Shown here: one piece after another, positions 30,185 through 39,184 of the stretch
Layout of the letters: the number at the start of each line of letters is the position of its first letter
Numbering within the stretch: position 1 is the stretch's first letter
NCBI RefSeq assembly: GCF_000444875.1
Contig: NC_021985.1
Coordinates: forward strand, 5,848,170 to 5,912,169
Direction of reading: 5' to 3'
DNA from: Streptomyces collinus Tu 365
GTDB taxonomy: Bacteria > Actinomycetota > Actinomycetes > Streptomycetales > Streptomycetaceae
DNA length: 64,000 nucleotides
The notes under the pieces: generated by a model
What the model was told of the DNA's origin: nothing
The model's database searches: none
What the model saw: the letters and a program-made list of their open reading frames with translations, nothing else
Program-made: the position numbers and the translations under genes

Positions 30185-32441
30185 CGTACGGCCTCCTCGG
30201 CGCCCGCACCGCTCCCGCGGTTCCCGACGTCCGCACATCCGGCGGGTCCGGCGGGTCCGGCGGGTCCGGCGGGTCCGGCGGGTCCGGCGGGCTCGACGGG
30301 GCCGGTGGGCTCGGCGGCCCGGCCGGCTTCGTCGGCTGCGGCGGTTTCGGCCGCCCCGGTGGCCTGGGTGGCTGCGGCGGCTGCGGTGGCTTCGTCGGGT
30401 TCGGTGGTTCCGGTGGCTGCGGTGGCCTGGGCGGTTGCGGCGGCTTCGGTGGGTTTGGTGGTTCCGGTGGCTGCGGCGGCCCGGGCGGGCTCGGTGGCTC
30501 CGGTGGCTGCAATGGTCCGGGCGGCCTCGGCGGGCTCGGTGGCTCCGGTGCCTGCGGTGGCCTGGGTGGCTTCGTCGGCTGCGGCGGGCTCGGTGGCTCC
30601 GGTGGCTGCAACGGCCCGGGCGGCCTCGGCGGGCTCGGTGAGGCCGGGGGTCCCGGCTCCGGCGTCGTCGGGAGCTGCGGTGTCCTCGGGGTGGCCAGGG
30701 GTCTGATCGTCCCGGGTGTCCCCGACGACGTTCTCGGTGTCGTTCGTGTCCTCCGTGTCCCGTGCCACCAGGTCCCGGTAGGCCGGTTCGCGGGCCAGCA
30801 GCCGCCGGTGCGGGCCGCTCGCCGCCACCCTGCCGTCGGCCAGGAACAGCACGGTGTCCGCGTGGTCCAGTACCAGCGGCGAGGTGCTCACCACGAGCGT
30901 CGTCCGCCCCTGCCGCGCCGCCCGCAGCCGCTCCGCGACCGTCGCCTCGGTGTGCGCGTCCAGCGCCGAGGTCGGCTCCACAGCGAGCAGCACCTCCGGG
31001 TCGGCGAGCAGCGCCCGCACCAGCCGGACGCGCTGCCGCTGCCCGCCGGAGAGGCTGCGGCCCTGCCCGGCCACCACCGAGTCGAGACCGTCCGGCAGCC
31101 CGCGGACGACGTCCTCGGCGGCGGCCGCGTGCACCGCCCGGCGCAGCGCCGCCTCGCCGGGCGGAAGGTCCACGGCCACGACCTCCCGCAACGGCCCCGC
31201 GAACAGGTCGGCCTCGTTGTCCGCGACCAGGATCCGGGCCCGCACCTCGGCCAGCGGGACCGCGTCGAGCCGGACCCCGCCCCAGACGGCCCCGGTGGCC
31301 CCGTACCGCCCAGCCGGTCGACCACGGCGGCGGCCTCGGCGGGCCGGGCGGCGGCCAGCGCGACCAGCCGGCCCGGCGGCAACCGGACCCCGGAGGCCGG
31401 GTCGCTCAGCTCGGCCGGCCCGTCCGGCGCGGCCAGCGTGCCCTCGTCCGGCTCCGGTTCGAGGCGCAGCAGACCCACCACCCGGCGGGCGGCCACCACA
31501 CCCCGGTTCAGCTCGTAGGCGAGCTGCACGACGAACGCCACCGGCCCGATCAGCACCGCCACATAGCCGTACACCGACACCAGCTCACCGACGCTGATGT
31601 CACCCCGCGCCGCCAGCCGGGCCGCCAGCCAGGTCACCACGGCCAGGAAGAGGGTGGGCAGCCCCACCCCGAGCGCCTGCACCCAGCTCGCCACCGCGCC
31701 CACCCGGTAGCCCTGCGCCCGCAGTCGCTGCGAGTCCCCGCGGAAGGCGTCGGCGAACAGGCCCTTGCCGCCGAGCCCGTTGAGCACGCGCAGGCCGCCC
31801 GCCAGATCGCCGATACGGGCCGCCAGCACGCCCTGCCGCTCCCGGTACTCGCTCTCGGCGCCCTGCAGGCGCAGCGTCAGCGGCCCGGTCAGCAGCGCGA
31901 TCACCGGCACCCCGAGCAGCACCACGGCGGCGAGCCCCGCGGAGACGTCCAGCAGCAGCCCGGCCACCACCAGGTACACCGCGACCGCGCCGACCCCCGG
32001 CCCGACCACGGTCAGCGCCTGTGCGAGGGTCGCCACGTCGCCGACGCCGATCGTGACGACCTCCCCGGCCCCGGCCCGCCGGGGCAGCGCGGCGCCCAGC
32101 CGGGCCGCGTGCGCCACGACCAGCTTCACCGTGCGGAAGTTGGCGTCCATACGCACCCGGGTCATCGTGCGGTGCCGCAGGATGCTCAGCCACGCGGTGA
32201 CGGCCCCGACCACGAACATCGTCGCCGTCCACCCGGCCAGCACGCCCGTCCGCCCGGGCACCAGCCCGTCGTCCACCGCGCGGGCCATCAGATACGGCTG
32301 GGTGGCCATCAGCACCAGCCACACGCTGCCCAGCAGCGCGCCGGCCAGCGACCGCAGCGGCTGGCGCAGCACCAGCCACCACAGGTAGTGCCAGCCTCCC
32401 CGGATGTCCGGTGTGCCCGGGTCCTCGTACGCGTCGATCAC
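30181..32441 (-). pseudogene. ABC exporter half-transporter with degenerate ATP site, frameshifted, with repeat tail
   Basis: The membrane domain (start GTG 32441, MIDAYEDPGTPD) reads to about 31308. The ATPase then continues in another frame down to 30181. One base is missing near 31306-31307: restoring it joins DRLG to YGATGAVWGGVRLD, as expected for the family. The ATPase lacks a Walker A (ALAAARPAEAAA), has N for Q in VADNEADLF, V for D in Walker B (LLAVEPTSALD) and no switch His, but keeps LSGGQRQR. It is thus the degenerate partner of the next gene. A tail of about 180 residues is rich in TEPAEAA/ATGAT-type repeats. It is either a true pseudogene or a sequencing error. Confidence 0.8.
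30241..30294. repeat. 9-bp tandem repeat in the ABC tail
   Basis: Five perfect copies of GGCGGGTCC (30241-30285) are followed by one imperfect copy. They encode a Pro-Ala-Gly triplet repeat in the tail of the ABC half-transporter. The adjoining 30300-30650 is a looser repeat field of GGTGGCTCC/GGTGGCTGC-like units. Confidence 0.85.
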
Positions 32442-32505
32442 CGTCGTCCCCCCGTCCGATCGGGCCCCGGGGCGTGTCCGCGAAGTCCCGCCCTTCCCGC
32501 GACCC

Positions 32506-32558
32506 AGGCCGTGTCCGTGAAGTCCCGCCTGCCCGGCGGGACGTTGCGGACACGGCCT
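32506..32558. repeat. 53-nt nested palindrome between two ABC operons
   Basis: The outer arms 32506-32517 (AGGCCGTGTCCG) and 32547-32558 are perfect 12-bp inverted repeats. The inner arms 32522-32529 (GTCCCGCC) and 32535-32542 are perfect 8-bp inverted repeats around TGCCC. The right arm overlaps the stop codon of the upstream gene (32557-32559). A 20-bp near-copy of the left half stands alone at 32473-32492. It could end transcription or be a small mobile palindromic repeat. Confidence 0.8.
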
Positions 32559-34413
32559 AGGCCAGGCTGTCCCGCCACGCCCGGTGCAGGTCGGCGAACC
32601 GCCCGGTGCCCGCGATCAGTTCCGCCGGGTGCCCGTCCTCGACGATCCGGCCGTGCTCCATGACCAGCACCCGGTCGGCGATCTCCACGGTGGACAGCCG
32701 GTGCGCGATCACCACGGCGGTACGGCCCCGCAGCACCGTCGACATCGCCCGCTGCACGGCCCGCTCGCCGGGGATGTCCAGGGAACTGGTCGCCTCGTCC
32801 AGGATCAGCACCGCCGGGTCCGCGAGCAACGCGCGTGCGAACGACACCAGTTGGCGTTGGCCTGCGGAGATGCGCCCGCCGCGCTTGCGTACGTCGGTGT
32901 CGTAGCCGTCGGGCAGCGCGCTGATGAACTCGTGCGCGCCGATGGCCTTCGCGGCCCGCTCGATCTCCTCGCGGGTGGCGTCGGGGCGGCCGATCGCGAT
33001 GTTGTCGGCGACCGTGCCCGAGAACAGGAACGCCTCCTGGGTCACCATGACCACCCCGCGCCGCAGTTCGGGCAGCGCCAGCTCGCGCAGGTCCACGCCG
33101 TCCAGCAGCACCCGCCCGTCGGAGGGGTCGTAGAACCTCGCCAGCAGCTTGGCCAGGGTCGACTTGCCCGCGCCCGTGGAACCGACCACGGCGACGGTCT
33201 GCCCGGCCGGGAGCGTCAGGTCGAAGCGGGGCAGCACCTCGCCGCCGGTGCGGTAGGCGAAGCGGACCCCGTCGAAGACGACCTCACGGCCCGGAAACTC
33301 GCCTGCGGACGGCGGGAGTTCGCGGGGCGCCGCCGGTTCCGGCACGGACGGCGTCTGCGCCAGCAGGCCGGCGATCTTCTCCAGGGAGGCGGCCGCCGAC
33401 TGGTAGGAGTTCAGGAACATGCCCAGCCGGTCGATCGGGTCGTACAGACGGCGCAGGTACAGCACCGCGGCCGCCAGCACACCGAGCGCGAGCGAGCCGG
33501 ACGCCACCCGGTAGGCGCCCCACAGCACGATCCCCGCGACCGCCGTGTTGGCCACCAGACGGGACCCGACCACGTAGCGCGCCATCTCCAGCAGCGCGTC
33601 CCCGTTGATCCGCTCGTGCCGCTGGTTGAGCACGGCGAACTCGGCGTCGTTGGCCGCCTCCCGGCGGAACGCGCGCACCGGCCGGATGCCGTTCATCGTC
33701 TCGACGAACTTCACGATCACCGCGGCGATCGCCGTGGACCGCGCGGTGTACACCCGGCCCGCGCGCCGCCGGTACACCCGCACCAGCTGGTACAGCGGCA
33801 CGAAGGAGGCCACCGCCACCGCGCCCAGGCCGAGATCCAGCCACAGCAGCATGGCCGAGATGTAGACGAAGGCCAGCACGACGGTCACCAGCTCCTGCAG
33901 CCCCTCCTCCAGCAGTTCGCGCAGCGACTCGACGTCGGTGGTGGAGCGGGAGATCAGCCGGCCGGACGTGTAGCGCTCATGGAAGTCGACGCTCAGCGCC
34001 TGCGCGTGCCGGAAGATCCGGCCGCGCAGGTCGAGCAGCACGTCCTGGCTCACCCGGGCGGACGCCTCGACGAACCAGAACTGCAGCACACCGGAGAGCA
34101 GCGCGCAGACCAGGTAGCCGACGGCGACCGCGATCAGCGGCCCGTGGTCGTGGTGGCGCAGCGCGGGTACGGCGCTGTCGAGGGCGTAGGCCACCAGCAG
34201 CGGGCCCGCCTGCACCGCCGCCTGCTGGAACAGCAGCAGGAGGGTGGTGAGGACGACCCGGGCCTTCATGGGCGCGAGCAGCGAGCGCAGCAGGGCCGCG
34301 GTGGCGCCGGGCGGGGTGGGCAGGACGTCGTGGTCGAAGGGGTCGCCGGCCTTCTGGGGGCGGGGGACCTCGTCGTCGTCCGTGGCCGGGGCGGCGGTCG
34401 TGGTGGTGGTCAT
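32557..34413 (-). CDS. ABC exporter half-transporter (TMD-NBD)
   Basis: A 618-residue exporter half. The N-terminal tail is Thr-rich (TTTTTAAP), followed by six membrane helices (about 65-350) and an ATPase. Walker A is GSTGAGKSTL, the Q-loop VTQEAFLFSG, Walker B with catalytic Glu LILDEATSSLD and switch His VIAHRLST. The signature reads RISAGQRQ rather than LSGGQ. The start ATG 34413 overlaps the preceding gene's stop (ATGA), so both halves are made together. It forms a second heterodimer candidate with that gene. Related pairs export drugs, lipids or peptides; nothing here fixes the substrate. Confidence 0.9.
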   Translation of the reverse strand: MTTTTTAAPATDDDEVPRPQKAGDPFDHDVLPTPPGATAALLRSLLAPMKARVVLTTLLLLFQQAAVQAGPLLVAYALDSAVPALRHHDHGPLIAVAVGYLVCALLSGVLQFWFVEASARVSQDVLLDLRGRIFRHAQALSVDFHERYTSGRLISRSTTDVESLRELLEEGLQELVTVVLAFVYISAMLLWLDLGLGAVAVASFVPLYQLVRVYRRRAGRVYTARSTAIAAVIVKFVETMNGIRPVRAFRREAANDAEFAVLNQRHERINGDALLEMARYVVGSRLVANTAVAGIVLWGAYRVASGSLALGVLAAAVLYLRRLYDPIDRLGMFLNSYQSAAASLEKIAGLLAQTPSVPEPAAPRELPPSAGEFPGREVVFDGVRFAYRTGGEVLPRFDLTLPAGQTVAVVGSTGAGKSTLAKLLARFYDPSDGRVLLDGVDLRELALPELRRGVVMVTQEAFLFSGTVADNIAIGRPDATREEIERAAKAIGAHEFISALPDGYDTDVRKRGGRISAGQRQLVSFARALLADPAVLILDEATSSLDIPGERAVQRAMSTVLRGRTAVVIAHRLSTVEIADRVLVMEHGRIVEDGHPAELIAGTGRFADLHRAWRDSLA

Positions 34414-36242
34414 CGCTCGTCCTCGGGGTCGCCGTGGTCGTCGTCGAAGGGGTCGCCGGGGGTGCCCGGTTCGCCGTCGTCGCCGGACATCAGGTGCGCG
34501 TACTCGGCGTTGGTGCGCAGCAGTTCGTGGTGGGTGCCGACGGCGGCGATCCGGCCGCCGGAGAGCAGGGCGACCCGGTCGGCGAGCAGCACCGTGGACG
34601 GGCGGTGGGCGACGATCAGCGCGGTGGTGTCCGTGAGGACCCGGCGCAGCGCGGCCTCCACGGCGGCCTCCGTGTGCACGTCCAGGGCGGAGAGCGGGTC
34701 GTCCAGGACGAGGAACTCCGGCCGGCCGACGACCGCGCGGGCCAGTGCGAGGCGCTGGCGCTGGCCACCGGACAGGCTCAGGCCCTGCTCGCCGACCTGG
34801 GTGCCGGTGCCCTGCGGCAGCGCGTGCGCGAAGTCGGCCTGGGCGACGGCGAGCGCCCGGTCCAGGTCCGCCTCCCCGGCGCCGTCCGCCGCTCCCATGA
34901 GCACGTTCTCGCCGACGCTGGCCGAGAACAGGGTGGGTTCCTCGAAGGCGACGGCGACCTTGGCGCGAAGCCGTTCCCGGCTCATCGCGGTGATGTCCAC
35001 CCCGTCCAGGGTGATGCGCCCCGAGGTGACCTCGTGCAGCCGGGGGACCAGCGCGGTGAGGGTCGTCTTGCCGCTGCCGGTGGCGCCGACGAGGGCCATG
35101 GACTCGCCGGGGCGGATGTGCAGGTCGACGTGGTCGAGGAGGGGCTGCGAGCCGGCCGGTGCGTCGGGGTAGCGGAACCGGACGTCCTCGAAGCGCAGTC
35201 CGCGCGCCCCCTCGGCGCCGGTGGCCGGCGCGGTGCCGCCGGCGTCCTCCGGCTCCTCGTCCACCACCTCGAAGTACCGTTCGGTGGCCGTGGCCGCCTC
35301 CTGGCTCATCGCGAGCAGGAAGCCGATCGAGTCGACGGGCCAGCGCAGGGCGAGCGCCGTGCTCAGGAAGGCGACCAGGGTGCCCGCCGACAGGTCGCCG
35401 TCGGCCACCCGCAGCGCGCCCAGGACCAGCGCCGCGCCGATCGCCACCTCGGGCAGCGTCACGATGACGCCGAGGATGGTCGCCAGCAGCCGGGCCTTGC
35501 GCAGTTCCGTGCCGCGCAGCGCGCCGGACAGCTTCCGGAACGCGCGGGCCTGGGCGCGGTGCCGGCCGAAGCCCTTGACGATGCGGATGCCGAGCACGCT
35601 CTCCTCGACCACCGTCGTCAGGTCCCCGACCTGGTCCTGCGCGCGCCGCGCCACCTCGGCGTAGCGCCGCTCGAAGACCACGCAGGTCCACAGCACCGGC
35701 ACGGCGGGCCCGAGGATCACCAGGCCGAGCACCCAGTCCTGCATCAGCATGATCACCACGCCGACGAGGATCGTCACCGCGTTGACCAGCAGGAAGGTCA
35801 GCGGGAAGGCGAGGAACATGCGCACCAGCATCAGGTCGGTGGTGCCCCGGGAGAGCAACTGTCCTGACGCCCACCGGTCGTGGAAGGCCACCGGGAGCCG
35901 CTGCAGCCTGCGGTAGAGCCCCGCCCGCATCTCCGCCTCGACGTGCGACAGGGGCCGGGCCACCAGCCACCGCCGTAGGCCGAACAGCACCGCCTCCGCG
36001 ACACCGAGCAGCAGCAGGTACAGCGCCCCGAGCCAGACCCCGGCCGGGTCCCGGTCGGCGACCGGCCCGTCCACCATCCACTTCAGGACGAGCGGGATCA
36101 CCAGCCCCGTGCAGGAGGCGACGACCGCGACGAACGCGGCCGTGAACAGGCGGCCCCGCACGGGGCGGACGTACGGCCACAGCCGCAGCAGGGCGCGTAC
36201 GGCGGAGCGGTCCTCGGTGGTTGCACGTGTCGTGGGCATCAT
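34410..36242 (-). CDS. ABC exporter half-transporter (TMD-NBD), altered ATP site
   Basis: A 610-residue exporter half from ATG 36242 (ATG 36239 also possible). Six helices span about 30-320 (FTAAFVAVVASCTGLVIPLVLKW first). The ATPase has Walker A GATGSGKTT and a perfect signature LSGGQRQRLALAR. The Q-loop is VAFEEPTLF (E for Q), and Walker B LVLDDPLSALD has Asp in place of the catalytic Glu. That is the usual asymmetry of heterodimeric ABC exporters, with the next gene supplying the active site. First gene of a two-gene operon. Confidence 0.9.
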   Translation of the reverse strand: MMPTTRATTEDRSAVRALLRLWPYVRPVRGRLFTAAFVAVVASCTGLVIPLVLKWMVDGPVADRDPAGVWLGALYLLLLGVAEAVLFGLRRWLVARPLSHVEAEMRAGLYRRLQRLPVAFHDRWASGQLLSRGTTDLMLVRMFLAFPLTFLLVNAVTILVGVVIMLMQDWVLGLVILGPAVPVLWTCVVFERRYAEVARRAQDQVGDLTTVVEESVLGIRIVKGFGRHRAQARAFRKLSGALRGTELRKARLLATILGVIVTLPEVAIGAALVLGALRVADGDLSAGTLVAFLSTALALRWPVDSIGFLLAMSQEAATATERYFEVVDEEPEDAGGTAPATGAEGARGLRFEDVRFRYPDAPAGSQPLLDHVDLHIRPGESMALVGATGSGKTTLTALVPRLHEVTSGRITLDGVDITAMSRERLRAKVAVAFEEPTLFSASVGENVLMGAADGAGEADLDRALAVAQADFAHALPQGTGTQVGEQGLSLSGGQRQRLALARAVVGRPEFLVLDDPLSALDVHTEAAVEAALRRVLTDTTALIVAHRPSTVLLADRVALLSGGRIAAVGTHHELLRTNAEYAHLMSGDDGEPGTPGDPFDDDHGDPEDER

Positions 36243-36357
36243 CGCGAGCCTACGGATCCGCACCGACATCGCCCACTGAGTTTTGGCCGGACCGGGGTCG
36301 GTCGCCGGTCCTACGACCAGCGCGTTCGGTGCGCCGTACGGGTGACTCGCGGGGGCG

Positions 36358-37002
36358 GTGATTGCCCGGGCCGCCGGCGGTCGCCAGCATGAGCGCGTGG
36401 TTCTGGTCCCGGGATGGGTGTGGTGGCAGGGCCCGGTGCGCAGGGGGCTGTGCGTCGGCCTGGCCGCCGGTGTCCTCTTCGCCGCCTTCGTCGCCGTCGA
36501 GTCCGGCGCGTGGCCGGCCGCCGCCGTCGTCCTGCTGGTGCTCGGGCCGCTGTACGGCGTCCGGGGGGCACGCCGGATGGGCCGGGCGTGGCCCGGCGGC
36601 GCCGCTCTCGCGCCGGCCGACCGGGCACGGGTGGTGCGGGCCACGCGCCGGGGCGAGTCCGTCGGCGACGCCCGGCTGGCGCCGGCGGTCCTGGAGTACG
36701 CCGGCGCGCTGCGCGTCCTGCGGGAGGAGGACCGGGCGCGGTGGTGGCTGATGCCGCTCGTGGCCGTCGTGTCGCTGGCCCTGGCGGTGTACGACACCGT
36801 CGCCGGGCCGGCCCGCCAGGCCCTGGTGTCCTGGCTCGTGGTCGCCCTGGTGGCGCTGGAGCTGACCTGGTCACCCGTCAGGAGGAACCGCCTGCTGGCC
36901 CGGGTGGCACGCGCGGAGGACGCGGCCCGTGCGCTGCCGCGCGAAGAGGGGCCGCACGGGAGCGGTCCGCGCGGGGACGGTCCGCAGGCGCAGGCCGGGT
37001 GA
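36358..37002 (+). CDS. small membrane protein of unknown function
   Basis: Up to 214 residues. I do not recognise a family. Two membrane segments lie near the N-terminus (LCVGLAAGVLFAAFVAV and AAAVVLLVLGPLYGV). A soluble stretch with many Arg follows (RARVVRATRRGE), then two more hydrophobic segments (LMPLVAVVSLALAVYDTV and ALVSWLVVALVALELTW). The C-terminal tail is charged. The start is uncertain: GTG 36358, or GTG 36397 which would begin VVLVPGWVWW; neither has a clear ribosome site. Divergent from the ABC operon and convergent with the glycosyltransferase pair. Confidence 0.55.
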   Translation: MIARAAGGRQHERVVLVPGWVWWQGPVRRGLCVGLAAGVLFAAFVAVESGAWPAAAVVLLVLGPLYGVRGARRMGRAWPGGAALAPADRARVVRATRRGESVGDARLAPAVLEYAGALRVLREEDRARWWLMPLVAVVSLALAVYDTVAGPARQALVSWLVVALVALELTWSPVRRNRLLARVARAEDAARALPREEGPHGSGPRGDGPQAQAG

Positions 37003-37036
37003 GCGTGGCCCGGGTGCCGTCCGCCCGGCGCGGCCG

Positions 37037-38299
37037 CTACGGCACCCCGAGTTCGAACAGCGCGTACCCCGCGTACGAGCCGGAGGCCAGGGCGGCGATG
37101 CCGAGCACCGGGTACAGCGTGCGCGGACCGAGCCGGCGCAGGGCGACGGCCAGCGGCAGGAACAGCGGGAAGCAGGGGAGCAGATAGCGCGAGACGTTGG
37201 CGAAGATCTGCTGGCTGCCGAGGACCAGGGCGAGCGTCAGCACCGTGTGGACGAGCAGCACCGGCGGCGGGCGCAGCCGCAGCAGCGGGGGGAGGAGGGC
37301 GAACGCCAGCAGGACCACGCCGACGCCGATGACGTCCGCGAAGGGGAACGCCGACAGGTAGGTGAAGTGGCCCACGGGCACCGAGGACAGCACGTCGAGG
37401 GTCTGGCTGCCGTAGTCGAAGCGGTGCGCCCAGGCACCCGACTGGAGCTTGAAGTACCCGCCCGGGTCGCCCATCCGGTTCCCCACCCAGCCCAGGTAGC
37501 CGAGCAGGCCCAGCGGGGCCAGGCCCAGGGCGAGCAGCGGGCGCAGGACGCCGTCGCGCCGGTCGCGCACCGCGCACAGCGCGGCCACGCCGAGCGCGGC
37601 GATCAGGGCGGCGGCCGTCGGGCGGTTGAGACCGGCGGTGAAGGTGAGCACCCCGGCGGTGAGCCAGTGGCGGGTCATGACGGCGTGGCAGGCCCAGGCG
37701 GCCAGGGCGACGTAGAGGGAGTCGGAGTAGACCGCCCACTCCACCCCGGAGCCGGGCCACACCGCCCACAGCCCGGCCGCGGCGAGCCCGGCGCGCCGGC
37801 CGCCGAGCCGCTCGGCGACAAGGGCGATCCCGAGGGCGGCGGCGAAGGAGGCGACGACGGAGACCAGCATCCCGGCCCCGTACGGTCCCAGGCCGGTGAC
37901 CACGGACGTCATCCGCATCAGCGCCGGGTAGAGCGGGAAGAAGGCCGCGGAGTTGCCCTCCAGCGTGATCAGGCCGGTGGCGCCGGGCAGGTGGACGAGT
38001 TTCGGGTCGTAGCCGTGCAGCGCGATCTGCTGGTACCACCAGCCGTCCCAGGTGGCGAGCACGTCCCAGGCGTGCGCCCCGCCGCCGAAGCGGGGGTGCC
38101 TGGTGCGGAAGTCCCCGGCCGAGTCCAGCAGGTACATGAAGGAGCAGAAGCCGACGAGCTTCAGGACGCCGAAGAGGGCGAGGACCGGCCCGTGTTCGCG
38201 GGCGGCGGCGCGCAGCCGCTCCTTGCTGCGCAGGGCGTGGTCACGGGCACGGGCACGGGCGCGGGCCGCCGCCGGCGGACGGTCGAGGACGGCGCTCAC
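37037..38299 (-). CDS. GT-C mannosyltransferase-like integral membrane protein
   Basis: A 420-residue membrane protein with about ten hydrophobic segments. The early loop TWDGWWYQQIALHGYD, with acidic and aromatic residues, matches the WD..WY..IA..GY pattern of PIG-V-like (Mannosyl_trans2) transferases, which use lipid-linked sugars. The start GTG 38299 overlaps the GT2 stop (GTGA). This suggests that the GT2 partner makes a polyprenyl-phosphate sugar and this protein uses it outside the membrane. Acceptor unknown. Confidence 0.75.
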   Translation of the reverse strand: MSAVLDRPPAAARARARARDHALRSKERLRAAAREHGPVLALFGVLKLVGFCSFMYLLDSAGDFRTRHPRFGGGAHAWDVLATWDGWWYQQIALHGYDPKLVHLPGATGLITLEGNSAAFFPLYPALMRMTSVVTGLGPYGAGMLVSVVASFAAALGIALVAERLGGRRAGLAAAGLWAVWPGSGVEWAVYSDSLYVALAAWACHAVMTRHWLTAGVLTFTAGLNRPTAAALIAALGVAALCAVRDRRDGVLRPLLALGLAPLGLLGYLGWVGNRMGDPGGYFKLQSGAWAHRFDYGSQTLDVLSSVPVGHFTYLSAFPFADVIGVGVVLLAFALLPPLLRLRPPPVLLVHTVLTLALVLGSQQIFANVSRYLLPCFPLFLPLAVALRRLGPRTLYPVLGIAALASGSYAGYALFELGVP

Positions 38300-39102
38300 C
38301 GGACGACCCGGCCGCCGCGGCGGTGGGCGTCCCGGCACATCCGGGCGATCCCGCGCAGGTCGGCCAGCGCGGTGGCGACCAGGTCGACCCGGCTGTCGGG
38401 GTCGTCCACCCAGTCCACGGGCACCTCGTGGATACGAAGGCCCGCCCGCTCGGCGCGGACCAGCAACTCGGTGTCGAAGAACCACTCCCCGTCCCGCACC
38501 AGCGGCAGCAGCCGCTCGGCGACGTCGCGCCGCACCGCCTTGAACCCGCACTGGGCGTCGGAGAAGCCGACGGCGAGCGTGCAGCGCAGCAGGGTGTTGT
38601 AGCAGCGGGAGATGATCTCCCGCTTCGGGCCGCGCACCACCCGGGAGCCGGGCGCGAGGCGGGTGCCGATGGCCAGGTCGGAGTGGCCCGATATGAGCGG
38701 CGCGACCAGTGGCAGCAGCGCCGCGAGCCCGGTGGACAGGTCCACGTCGGTGTACGCCAGCACGGGCGCCCGCGAGCCCGACCAGGCGGCGCGCAGGGCC
38801 CGGCCGCGCCCCTTCTCGGGCAGCCGGATCCAGGCCACCTCGGCCAGTTCGTCCGCGAGGCGGGCGGCGATGTGCGGGGTGCGGTCGGTGCTGGCGTTGT
38901 CGGCGACGGTGATCCGGAAGGGGTAGGGGAAGGTGTCCCGCAGGTGCGTGTGCAGCCGCCGGACGTTCGGCTCCAGGTCCGTCTCCTCGTTGAACACCGG
39001 CACGGCCAGGTCCAGGACGGGCTCGTCCTGCCGGTTGGTCAGAGGGGCCCGCCGCGGCAGGTGCGGCCGGACGGGCATCGCGCGCCCAGGGAGGAGATTC
39101 AT
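38296..39102 (-). CDS. family 2 glycosyltransferase (polyprenyl-phosphate sugar synthase-like)
   Basis: A 268-residue GT-A enzyme resembling dolichyl-phosphate glucosyl/mannosyltransferases. The N-terminal nucleotide-binding strand is LAVPVFNEETDLE and the donor-site motif VADNASTDRT. The DXD-like metal site is AYTDVDLSTG, the acceptor region GTRLAPGSRV, and DAQCGFKAVRRDV is typical of the group. No membrane anchor is present. ATG 39102 follows AAGGGA by 8 nt. The two-gene operon with the GT-C protein implies a lipid-linked sugar pathway at the membrane. Confidence 0.85.
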   Translation of the reverse strand: MNLLPGRAMPVRPHLPRRAPLTNRQDEPVLDLAVPVFNEETDLEPNVRRLHTHLRDTFPYPFRITVADNASTDRTPHIAARLADELAEVAWIRLPEKGRGRALRAAWSGSRAPVLAYTDVDLSTGLAALLPLVAPLISGHSDLAIGTRLAPGSRVVRGPKREIISRCYNTLLRCTLAVGFSDAQCGFKAVRRDVAERLLPLVRDGEWFFDTELLVRAERAGLRIHEVPVDWVDDPDSRVDLVATALADLRGIARMCRDAHRRGGRVVR

Positions 39103-39184
39103 CACGTAAGTCCCTTGTGTTCTGGTTTTCGGGGCGCGCTCGGGGAACGCGTGGCGTAGGTGAGGCGGGAAGAGGGCCGGTGCG

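Noticed and set aside
30300..30650. Repeat field considered as a CRISPR or satellite array
   Set aside because: Units are short, imperfect and in frame with the ABC tail. There are no regular spacers.
32471..32558. Palindrome considered as the end of an insertion sequence
   Set aside because: No transposase gene, target duplication or second terminal repeat is present. It is reported only as a palindromic repeat.
32557..36180. A single 1207-residue minus-strand frame that would fuse parts of two ABC genes
   Set aside because: Its N-terminal half is a shadow frame. Two overlapping ABC genes with ATGA coupling at 34410-34413 explain the region.
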